From positions 1 through 24,861 of IMG/VR virus record IMGVR_UViG_3300022602_000399: a stretch of DNA of 24,861 nucleotides; one strand, 5' to 3'. Below are positions 6,640-13,603 of the stretch, piece by piece. The translations under genes were made by a program, and so were the position numbers. Below the pieces are notes generated by a model. The model made no database searches and was not told where the DNA came from. It saw nothing but the letters and a program-made list of their open reading frames with translations. The DNA is from a virus. How positions within the stretch are numbered: position 1 is the stretch's first letter; the number at the start of each line of letters is the position of its first letter.

Positions 6640-7480
6640 CGCAACCTCCGTCTATAAATCGACTAAGGCTAAATTTATTCATAACATGAACATCTAAATT
6701 TGTAGTCTTTGCTAGTATGTATTCTCCGGCAAAATCTTTTTTACCTACTAAAAATTTCATAGTGCCATCGACTGCTTCAACTAAAATATCAGTGTCTCGT
6801 ATGTAAGTCATTTTGCCAGGTAATTCTATTGCAAAATTACCTCGTATTTTTCCATCCATTATATGTATAGCAATACTAAATGCATAGTCATTTCTAAATA
6901 ATACACCTTCGATATTATAAAGTTTTCTAAAATAATTCCAATTAGTTTTAATATAAGCAATTAAATTAAAAAATGATTCCATCAACGGATTCTTTTTAAA
7001 AACAAAAACAGTGGCCCAATAAAAATCAATGCTTTGAGGATTGATTCTTTCAAATTCTTGATTGGATCGCCATCCTGCCAAATCAATGCTTTGAGAATAT
7101 ATTTGAAAATCAACATCTTTATCAAATGCTGTTTTTAATACATCACTATTAATTATAAAATCACTATCTATAACTAACGTGATATCATAAGGACTTAATT
7201 CATACGCTTGATTTCTTGCAAAATTTTTCCAATCTAATCTAGTAGAAGATAGTTTTCCATCGAAAAATTGCTTGCGCTGTACTTCGTTAGGCTGATGAAT
7301 TCCTATAATTTTATCAAAAGGATGATCGGGTTGACTAGTGCGTAACCAGTCTGGACTATCAGTTATAATGCTAACTGGGACTTGCAGGTATTTCTGTGCC
7401 TGTCGTGCGGCATAAGTTGCTATCTTTACATAGTCAATTTCAGAATTATTTTGTGCAAATAGTACGATACCTTTGGTCAT
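6632..7480 (-). CDS. GT8-like glycosyltransferase candidate with DSD motif (282 aa)
   Basis: MTKGIVLFAQN at the start and SPYDITLVIDSDFIINSD (96-113), with DSD at 105-107, mirror the blocks in the 275-aa neighbour, showing an ancestral duplication. Before the motif, the KNFARNQAYELSPYD helix also fits GT8-like or related GT-A folds. After it, the sequence FYWATVFVFKKNPLMESFF looks like the strand-helix segment after the nucleotide-sugar site. The late segment DVHVMNKFSL may be the counterpart of the C-terminal HxxxK-type loop. ATG 7478-7480 lies in an ATGA overlap with the small upstream gene. The catalytic role is inferred from the DxD and the pattern only. Confidence 0.78.
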   Translation of the reverse strand: MTKGIVLFAQNNSEIDYVKIATYAARQAQKYLQVPVSIITDSPDWLRTSQPDHPFDKIIGIHQPNEVQRKQFFDGKLSSTRLDWKNFARNQAYELSPYDITLVIDSDFIINSDVLKTAFDKDVDFQIYSQSIDLAGWRSNQEFERINPQSIDFYWATVFVFKKNPLMESFFNLIAYIKTNWNYFRKLYNIEGVLFRNDYAFSIAIHIMDGKIRGNFAIELPGKMTYIRDTDILVEAVDGTMKFLVGKKDFAGEYILAKTTNLDVHVMNKFSLSRFIDGGCGV

Positions 7481-7821
7481 AGTTCGATAATATCTGCTAT
7501 TTTTCTTTTAGATTTAATGTCTGAATACTTTTTGAAATATTTTTCAGAAGCATCTCTATATGCTAAAATTATATCGTTTAAGAATTTTTTTGCATTTGGG
7601 ATTTTGACAGGAAGATTATTTGAGTCAATTAAAATCAAATCGAATGGACTGTCGCATGTTGCCTTAACAAATCCAATTAACTCGGGAGTAATTTTAAATG
7701 TTGCACCGTCTATATAGTAGATTAATGCTTGATTGTATTCTTCTAAAATTATACGTTTTTGATTAGCCAATGTTGCCATATAATTAGCAACAGCAAAGGC
7801 TTTTTCGATTTTCTCGTCCAT
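7477..7821 (-). CDS. Small conserved-type hypothetical protein, first gene of the GT operon (114 aa)
   Basis: The start is placed at ATG 7819-7821, which has a CGGAG ribosome site (7829-7833) seven bases upstream. A longer reading from GTG 7849-7851 would put the first codon inside the -10 box of the promoter, so it is rejected. The protein is mostly helical at both ends (KAFAVANYMATLANQKRIILEEYNQ cut at 20 residues here: AVANYMATLANQKRIILEEY) with a central YIDGATFKITPELIGFVK and a strand LILIDSNNLPVKI. Proteins like this occur in T4-like phages of aquatic hosts, from memory, with no known role. It is the leader gene of a six-gene overlapping operon. Confidence 0.82.
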   Translation of the reverse strand: MDEKIEKAFAVANYMATLANQKRIILEEYNQALIYYIDGATFKITPELIGFVKATCDSPFDLILIDSNNLPVKIPNAKKFLNDIILAYRDASEKYFKKYSDIKSKRKIADIIEL

Positions 7822-7833
7822 GAATAAACTCCG

Positions 7834-7853
7834 TAGTGTACTATAATACACTA
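7834..7853 (-). repeat. Inverted repeat across the GT operon -10 region
   Basis: TAGTGTA (7834-7840) and TACACTA (7847-7853) are perfect 7-bp arms around six bases. Together they cover the -10 box and expected start of transcription. An 8-bp palindrome ACTATAGT at 7850-7857 overlaps one end. The location suits a repressor or activator operator, but no regulator is known. Confidence 0.55.
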
Positions 7854-7871
7854 TAGTAATTATCTTGTCAA
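7843..7871 (-). promoter_or_regulatory. sigma70-type promoter TTGACA-17-TATTAT for the GT operon
   Basis: On the minus strand, TTGACA (7866-7871) is followed by exactly 17 bases and TATTAT (7843-7848). The first start codon is 22 bases beyond the -10 box, with CGGAG in between. The promoter sits in the 62-base gap after the stop of the structural gene at 7884. It is host-type, unlike the ATAAATA boxes of the fibre genes, so the GT operon is probably transcribed earlier or independently. Confidence 0.8.
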
Positions 7872-7883
7872 GAATTTAGGTAA

Positions 7884-9128
7884 TTAAGATCCGGTAATCG
7901 TGTTAGTTGTTTGCGTCGGAATCGTTACTTGAACATAAGTTCCGCTTGGCCATACCGATTGAACCTTGCTAGTCAAAGTACAGGTTGCGCTGACATATTC
8001 ATCAACTCCGTAAGTGCCGTGACCACTAGTTGTTGCATTATCTTGGAATTGAATACTAAATGTTATCGAAGTAGCAGTTGCATACGTACCGTTTAGGTTA
8101 GCGTAGATATCATATTGATTAGGATAATATACAGCATCAGTTGATGAAGAAACTGTTTTATTAAATATGTTAGTAGAAGTAGATGTTAAGTTTGATACAC
8201 CTGCTGTACTTACAATACTAGTATACGTTCCACTACAAGTCAAACTATTATAGTTCATAGTAATGGTACCAATACTGCTTAGTAGTGTAGACCAATCTAA
8301 TTCTTTAGCGTAGGATGTGCCATCTGTACTTGAATTATAACCTGTCAATGATGCACTAAATTGTAAATTTCCGCCAGCATTGAAATAACCGCGAAGTTGT
8401 GCATTGGTAGACCATGTTAATGTCAAACTATGCGTTACTAAAGTCTTCCATTGTGTACCTGTAAACACACCTTGAGAGCCGGTTGTTATGTTTATTAAAC
8501 TAGATTGACCTGCTCCTAGTGTTAATGGGTTTGTATTGATCGAATTTGCCAATGCTAAGTAGTTTGCAAAATCTGTAGCACTAATTGTTCCGCCTGCATT
8601 GGCCGCTGCCTTAGCAGGAATCGCAGGAATAGTTAACCCACCTATACTACCTTGGTGAGTATACGCATTAATCAAGTCTTGTCTAAGTGCAACCCATAAC
8701 GATGCTGGAACGGAAGAACCAACTGTGGCAGTACTAGTAGCGTTAATATATGGAGTAGACGATAATCCGTATCCGTATGTACCCGAACCCACTCCTAATA
8801 CGTTGCTCGTAATGGCCTGTATGTAATTGTAATCTGCGGCAAGTACAGTTGCGGCCGATGTACCAGTAACATTTGTTAATGGCGTACCGATTGAGCCTTT
8901 AGCTTGACTAATACTAACAATATAAGTGCCAACACCACCTGTGCCTGTACCAAATCCTAATATATGAGTGTTAGCAGAAATTACATTTGATGCAATTGGG
9001 GAAGTATAAATCCACATTCCCAAACTAATTGTTCCGCTGGCTACAGAGGTTACCGTTAGAATCGTACCTGGCGTACCGCTAGTACCATTACTAATATATC
9101 CCGAAAATGTAGCTGTTGTTGTTGACAT
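7884..9128 (-). CDS. Structural protein with N-terminal GVGTY-type module (414 aa)
   Basis: Residues 1-90 are a Ser/Thr/Gly-rich beta module with GTGTGGVGTY at 60-69, also present in two other structural proteins here. From about residue 95 the protein matches the next gene upstream: AADYNYIQAITSNVLG, an AYTHQGSIGGLTIPAIP block, then TITMNY, YPNQYDIYA and a TFSIQF strand. The composition (Thr/Ser/Asn/Gly, almost no Cys) and position suit a tail or fibre accessory protein. Function beyond that is not visible. It has its own late-type box (9151-9158) and an AAGGTGAG ribosome site before ATG 9126-9128. It is the last gene of the structural block. Confidence 0.83.
   Translation of the reverse strand: MSTTTATFSGYISNGTSGTPGTILTVTSVASGTISLGMWIYTSPIASNVISANTHILGFGTGTGGVGTYIVSISQAKGSIGTPLTNVTGTSAATVLAADYNYIQAITSNVLGVGSGTYGYGLSSTPYINATSTATVGSSVPASLWVALRQDLINAYTHQGSIGGLTIPAIPAKAAANAGGTISATDFANYLALANSINTNPLTLGAGQSSLINITTGSQGVFTGTQWKTLVTHSLTLTWSTNAQLRGYFNAGGNLQFSASLTGYNSSTDGTSYAKELDWSTLLSSIGTITMNYNSLTCSGTYTSIVSTAGVSNLTSTSTNIFNKTVSSSTDAVYYPNQYDIYANLNGTYATATSITFSIQFQDNATTSGHGTYGVDEYVSATCTLTSKVQSVWPSGTYVQVTIPTQTTNTITGS
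8858..9117 (-). repeat. GVGTY module, copy 1 (N-terminus of the 414-aa protein)
   Basis: The encoded segment contains SGTISLGMWI, then GTGTGGVGTYIVSISQ. It has the pattern LTVTxVxSG, xIxxG, and GTGGxGTYxxSxSQ found in the other three copies. Boundaries are approximate. Confidence 0.65.
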
Positions 9129-9150
9129 GACTCACCTTATATAACGTCAG

Positions 9151-9158
9151 TATTTATG
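9151..9158 (-). promoter_or_regulatory. Late-type promoter box CATAAATA
   Basis: The minus-strand sequence CATAAATA ends 23 bases before ATG 9128, in a 54-base gap. It resembles the T4 late promoter TATAAATA. Equivalent boxes lie at 11645-11652 and 16486-16493 at nearly the same distance from a start. Confidence 0.65.
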
Positions 9159-9182
9159 GCGAAGATTTGCCATGCTATATTT

Positions 9183-10079
9183 TTATGGTCCAGTATATAC
9201 CACGGTTGGCAATGCTACTGAAACATTGGTGCCAGATGAATATAAAGATTTGACTGTACTAGTCAAAGTTCCTTGAATGTTTTCATCAACTGTACCTGTG
9301 GACAAGTCTGCAAATTTAATACTAAATGTTATCACTGTACCCGATGAATCTACACTAGCATAGATGTCATATTGGTTTGGTGTATATGTAGGACTTGCTG
9401 TTAATTTTTGGAATATTAACTGAGGTGTCGTAGTTAATTGGTAATAACCAACCGTCGACGCACGTTGAGTATAACTACCTGTACTTGTAGTACTGGCATA
9501 ATTCATAGTAATTGTTCCAATACCCGTTAATAATGTATTCCAGTCTGTATCTTTTGTGCTAGGTCCAGTATCACCGTAACCTGATAAAGATGCAGTAAAT
9601 TGAATGTTGCTTCCTGAATTAAAAAATGCTCTAGCTGCCGCAAGGGTGTTAAATGTTAAAGTTACTGTATGAGTAATTGTTCCATTCCATTGTGTAGAAC
9701 GAGAGCTTGAACATAGTGTAGCTAAACTAGCTTGGCCACCTGAAGGTGTTGTAGTTGCATTTGCATAAATGGCATTGCATAACGCAGAATAGCTTGCATA
9801 ATCTGCGGCAGTTATTTTATTTGTATTAGAAGGAATTCCTGGAATTGTAAGATTTCCCGGAGATCCTTGATGCAAGTACGCATTCACAATATCGGTTCTC
9901 AAATTTACCCAATCACTAAGTTTAATTGGCAGATATTTTCCGCCAATCGAAGTTAGTTGTGAACTTATTACTTTTTGATTGTATCCGTAATACGATGTAC
10001 CCGTACCTAAAACAGTACTAACTGTAGATTGCAATACATTATAATCGCTTGCAAATATTTTAGAACCTTGAGTTGCCAT
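9183..10079 (-). CDS. Structural protein paralogous to the 414-aa protein (298 aa)
   Basis: The protein aligns along most of its length with the downstream 414-aa protein: KIFASDYNVLQSTVSTVLG, DIVNAYLHQGSPGNLTIPGI, GIGTITMNYAS, YTPNQYDIYAS, and a TFSIKF strand. It lacks the N-terminal GVGTY module. It is beta-rich, Thr/Ser-rich, without membrane segments. It starts 8 bases after the preceding stop, with TAAGGT overlapping that stop as ribosome site, so it is co-transcribed with the 511-aa gene. A virion role (tail or fibre-associated) is inferred from composition and position. Confidence 0.83.
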   Translation of the reverse strand: MATQGSKIFASDYNVLQSTVSTVLGTGTSYYGYNQKVISSQLTSIGGKYLPIKLSDWVNLRTDIVNAYLHQGSPGNLTIPGIPSNTNKITAADYASYSALCNAIYANATTTPSGGQASLATLCSSSRSTQWNGTITHTVTLTFNTLAAARAFFNSGSNIQFTASLSGYGDTGPSTKDTDWNTLLTGIGTITMNYASTTSTGSYTQRASTVGYYQLTTTPQLIFQKLTASPTYTPNQYDIYASVDSSGTVITFSIKFADLSTGTVDENIQGTLTSTVKSLYSSGTNVSVALPTVVYTGP

Positions 10080-10087
10080 AATTTACC

Positions 10088-11623
10088 TTATAGTATCACA
10101 CATTCAAGTAATCTAACACCTGGATTACTGTCGTCTACTAGACAAATTGCAAACACATCTGCATTAGTACCAAAGACTGGATCGTTAGGAATAGCAGTAC
10201 CATTAGGACCTGCTATTAATTGAGTGCCTTTAGTAATTGGGCCGTTAACTAATGTAGGAACACGACCTTTCAATGCAATATATGTACCACCTTCTAAGTT
10301 TTGATTCATCTTAAATGCTGGGTTAGTACTAACTACACCGATTGGTACATCGCCTTGGCCAGATGCTGTAACTTCTGCTGGGCCGCCAACTGAAATTACT
10401 GTGCCTGGAGGATACTCTTTGTCCATTAAATATTTTTCTGCCAAGTCAGCATAGTCTGCACTTGTAGCAGTTCCATTAAATGTTGTGGCATAAACTGTAT
10501 TATTAACATCGCGAGCAACAACAGTATTCGCAGTATTCGCAGTTGTTGCGGAAACATATACACCATTAAGTGCTATATTGTTTGCGTTTGTAGCAGTTCC
10601 TAAAAAGTTACTAGCATAAACACTATTCCATTGATAAGTTGAACTACCAATATTGTTTATACCGTTACTAAATGGAAGATTAGCATTAGAACCGCCTGGT
10701 AATAAATCCGTGCCTTTCATAGTCAAGGGATAAGCAGTTGCTTGATTTGACAATGTAGTTTGGAATGTTACTGTATCGGATACAGCATTTTGTATTGATG
10801 GGAATCCAGATGTTACGTTGTTATAGATCTTCAATGGAGGAGCTACCGCAGGTCCAATTGTAATACCCGAACTTGGGAAATTCACAGTACTAGTAAAATT
10901 AGGATTAGATGCTAACAAGTACTGACTAGCAGTTTTACCGCCTAACTGGTCTGAGTTTGTTGCTGTTCCCCAAAATCTGTGGCTAACGCTAGCATCTGTT
11001 ACGCCGGCTGTGGCGCCATTTTCGCTAGAATCTGTATAAGCTAAAGTTACACCTTGTTGAATTGTACCGAATCCAGTAATTGTGTTAACGCTGTTGTTTA
11101 AAGTAAAAGCAGGATCAGAACTAACTACAAAAATCGTGTGACCATTGTTAATTGCTTGAATAATAGGATGTGAATTACCGCTTTGATCCTGTACAGTAGT
11201 AGATTGCATTTGTGTTAAGCCTGCACCTGATACACCCTGTGGGCCTACTAGTGTAAATGCTGATCCGGTATATGCAAATAACTGGTTACTGGCAGTATTA
11301 AACCACATATCGCCTACGGTTAAACCGCTTGGAGCACTAGTTCCAATGGTTGCTCCGCCGCAAGTTCTCCAATTTGTGCCATCAAAAAACTTTAATTTTG
11401 TTAAACCTGGTGTACTATCAAACCAAATCTGGCCTGCTAATGGGCTTGGTGGTTGAGAAGTATTTGCAAAATTCTCAAGTAGCCACACAAAATTATCATT
11501 TTGAGCTTGGCCATAGCCGGCATAATTCTTACCAATCAGGGTAAGATCGGTTGTTGTATCAACGGTACCGTCTGCAACTGTGGTTAAATTGATACCGTTA
11601 TAATGATTAATTGTGTATGACAT
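10088..11623 (-). CDS. Fibre protein with shared N-module and Peptidase_G2/IMC-like C-terminus (511 aa)
   Basis: Residues 1-110 carry the module shared by three neighbouring fibre genes: LIGKNYAGYG, NDNFVWLLENFAN, PLAGQIWFDS and a KFFDGTNW turn. The centre is a Thr/Asn-rich beta region. From about residue 389 it has YADLAEKYLMDKEYPPGTV, GGPAEVTASGQGDVPIGVVS, then NPAFKMN and YIALKGRVP. This matches the pattern of Peptidase_G2-like (intramolecular chaperone, autocleaving) C-terminal domains of phage fibres. Such domains help trimer assembly and are often removed by self-cleavage; which residue would cut is not clear from sequence alone. Preceded by a late-type box at 11645-11652 and AAGGAAC before ATG 11621-11623. 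Confidence 0.82.
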   Translation of the reverse strand: MSYTINHYNGINLTTVADGTVDTTTDLTLIGKNYAGYGQAQNDNFVWLLENFANTSQPPSPLAGQIWFDSTPGLTKLKFFDGTNWRTCGGATIGTSAPSGLTVGDMWFNTASNQLFAYTGSAFTLVGPQGVSGAGLTQMQSTTVQDQSGNSHPIIQAINNGHTIFVVSSDPAFTLNNSVNTITGFGTIQQGVTLAYTDSSENGATAGVTDASVSHRFWGTATNSDQLGGKTASQYLLASNPNFTSTVNFPSSGITIGPAVAPPLKIYNNVTSGFPSIQNAVSDTVTFQTTLSNQATAYPLTMKGTDLLPGGSNANLPFSNGINNIGSSTYQWNSVYASNFLGTATNANNIALNGVYVSATTANTANTVVARDVNNTVYATTFNGTATSADYADLAEKYLMDKEYPPGTVISVGGPAEVTASGQGDVPIGVVSTNPAFKMNQNLEGGTYIALKGRVPTLVNGPITKGTQLIAGPNGTAIPNDPVFGTNADVFAICLVDDSNPGVRLLECVIL

Positions 11624-11644
11624 TCTCTCGTTCCTTATTCAGTG

Positions 11645-11652
11645 TATTTATG
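11645..11652 (-). promoter_or_regulatory. Late-type promoter box CATAAATA
   Basis: Minus-strand CATAAATA ends 22 bases before ATG 11623 in a 48-base gap after the 643-aa gene. It has the same core and spacing as the boxes at 9151 and 16486. Confidence 0.65.
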
Positions 11653-11671
11653 CGGTTTTCGGTTAGTTGGC

Positions 11672-13603
11672 TTACACAAGATTCAATGCCCATGTCCAAA
11701 CTCCTGCCTGGAGGGTGTACAATTTAATGTGTCCATCGCTACATTGCACCCTACATAACGTTCCAGCGGCGTGTTCGCCAGGTGGAAATATATATGCTAA
11801 CAAGTTTGTACCAATTTGAGGGTCTGTTAACCCTGCTGTATTCAAGCTAATACCCAAAGATGCTTGAGAAATCGCTGTATCTACGTATGTTTTGTTTGCG
11901 GCATCAGTTGTAGCAACAGGTGTCGCAACGTTTGAAATAACAGCGTTACTTACGCTTACATACCCTGAGCCTTTAGGCTGTAATGTAATATTGCCGTTAG
12001 TGGCAATATTAGTAAATGCAATAGTACTTCCTGTAAAACTTAAATTAGATACAGACAGATTAGCTAAAGTTCCTACAGAAGTTAAGCCAGGAGCACCAGT
12101 TACGTTAGTTCCAAGACTGAAACTGCCAACTTGATTGTTACTAACAACTGGCTGTCCGTTTAGATAATAGCCTGCGCCTGATGCAGAAGTTCCAACGTTA
12201 ACATAATCACTAAAATTCCAATAACCTGCATTAGAACTTGCACTACTTGTATTAGCAGTTGCAGACCAATCGATAAATTTCTGCGTTGATCCTAGTAAAG
12301 TGATACCGCCGCCTGAAGCTAACGAATCGCTTGGGCTAGCAGACTGTGCTAAAGTTATATTTTTATCTGCAATAGTTACAATAGTACTACTAATTGTTTC
12401 TGTAGTTCCTAGAACTGTAAGGTTACCTTCAATAATTACGTTACCTGCAACATCAAGCATAGCCTGAGGAGTAGTGGTATAGATACCAATTTGTTGAGTA
12501 TTAGCATTAATGAATATACTATTAGAAAGAGTGCCGCCACTGTTACGTAAGTTAATACCAAAACTTTGACCGTTTGTTTCCGAGTTCATCTGGAATGAAT
12601 TAGAGTTAGGGTCAATAAAGATTTGCATGTTTCCGGCAGCACCCAACAATAATGGAGTGTTGTTTTGTATGCTTAATGTGCCGGCAGTTGAGTTGGCACT
12701 GGTTGTAGATAAGAAACTTTCAGCAGTTAATAAACTTCCATTAGCCGCTAATAAACTTTGTGCTTCTGTAATCAAACCATTATATATAATTCCAGGGTAA
12801 GCACCAGTGTTGAATCCAACATTAATAACATCGCTTACCGCAACCATAGTAATCGGTGCTTGAGATGATCCAATTATGTTAGATGTACTAACAGTATATG
12901 TTCCAATACCACCGGCTGTTCCGCTAACTTGGTTAGTGATTTGTGTATTCTGGATAACGTTTGCGCCAGTTAAAGTCTGTCCTACAACTAATGTTCCAGA
13001 AACAATTGATGTTACGATTAAATTATTACTTGTTTGATAAGCAGTTACAGTTGCAGTACTAGTGAATCCTGGGATAGTATTTGCTGGAATATAACTGTCT
13101 TTACTATAAATTCCTAAAATTGTTCCGCCTACATAAAGTACTAAGGCTGTATGACTTACACCGTTAATATCAATGATTGTTTCTACGTTAAATCCGCTAG
13201 TGCCCTGTGTTCTATTATAAATTGGTCCTGCTAATGTTGTAGCAGTACCGTCATTGAACCATAATTGTCCGTTGGCACTGTCGATCCATAAATCGCCTGC
13301 GGTAATTCCGCTTGGAACCGTATTTGATAAAAATGTTCCGCTAGTAACGCTGAATGTTATACCATCATAGACTTTAAGACGATTCTCACTAGTGTCGTAC
13401 CATAGTTGACCAATCAATGGATTATTTGGCTGACTAGAATTTGCAAAATTTTCTAATACGTGGACAAAATTGTCATTTAATAGTGCGCCATAGCCTACAG
13501 AATTTTTACCAATTAAGGCTAAATCTGTAAGAGATTGATCAATCGTGCCATCCGCTAAACTAGCAAATAGCTGACCGTTTGTTAAGTAAATTGAATAAGA
13601 CAT
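11672..13603 (-). CDS. Long fibre protein with shared N-module and trimeric-fibre-like shaft (643 aa)
   Basis: Residues 1-85 contain LIGKNSVGYG, NDNFVHVLENFAN, PLIGQLWYDT and LKVYDG, the same module as the two neighbouring fibre genes. A GVGTY-type module follows at about residues 185-255. Residues about 378-418 hold LDVAGNVIIEGNLTVLGTTE and a TIVTIADKNITLA strand, typical of phage fibre shafts. Residues about 566-576 have AANKTYVDTAI, a motif common in trimeric tail fibres. The protein is probably part of a host-binding fibre. It begins in a TAATG overlap with the upstream 746-aa gene, so the two are translationally coupled. Confidence 0.82.
   Translation of the reverse strand: MSYSIYLTNGQLFASLADGTIDQSLTDLALIGKNSVGYGALLNDNFVHVLENFANSSQPNNPLIGQLWYDTSENRLKVYDGITFSVTSGTFLSNTVPSGITAGDLWIDSANGQLWFNDGTATTLAGPIYNRTQGTSGFNVETIIDINGVSHTALVLYVGGTILGIYSKDSYIPANTIPGFTSTATVTAYQTSNNLIVTSIVSGTLVVGQTLTGANVIQNTQITNQVSGTAGGIGTYTVSTSNIIGSSQAPITMVAVSDVINVGFNTGAYPGIIYNGLITEAQSLLAANGSLLTAESFLSTTSANSTAGTLSIQNNTPLLLGAAGNMQIFIDPNSNSFQMNSETNGQSFGINLRNSGGTLSNSIFINANTQQIGIYTTTPQAMLDVAGNVIIEGNLTVLGTTETISSTIVTIADKNITLAQSASPSDSLASGGGITLLGSTQKFIDWSATANTSSASSNAGYWNFSDYVNVGTSASGAGYYLNGQPVVSNNQVGSFSLGTNVTGAPGLTSVGTLANLSVSNLSFTGSTIAFTNIATNGNITLQPKGSGYVSVSNAVISNVATPVATTDAANKTYVDTAISQASLGISLNTAGLTDPQIGTNLLAYIFPPGEHAAGTLCRVQCSDGHIKLYTLQAGVWTWALNLV
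12838..13055 (-). repeat. GVGTY module, copy 2 (643-aa fibre protein)
   Basis: The encoded segment has LIVTSIVSGTLVVGQTLTG and then SGTAGGIGTYTVSTS, the same order of blocks as the other copies. DNA near 12910 shares a GCTGTTCCGCTAA string with copy 4 near 17410. Confidence 0.7.

Noticed and set aside
7822-7851. GTG 7849-7851 as the start of the first GT operon gene
   Set aside because: It overlaps the -10 box and has no ribosome site. ATG 7819-7821 has CGGAG seven bases upstream.
9156-9173. ATGGC/GCCAT hairpin as a terminator after the 298-aa gene
   Set aside because: Only 5 bp of stem with an 8-base loop and no T run after it on the minus strand; it overlaps the late-type box.
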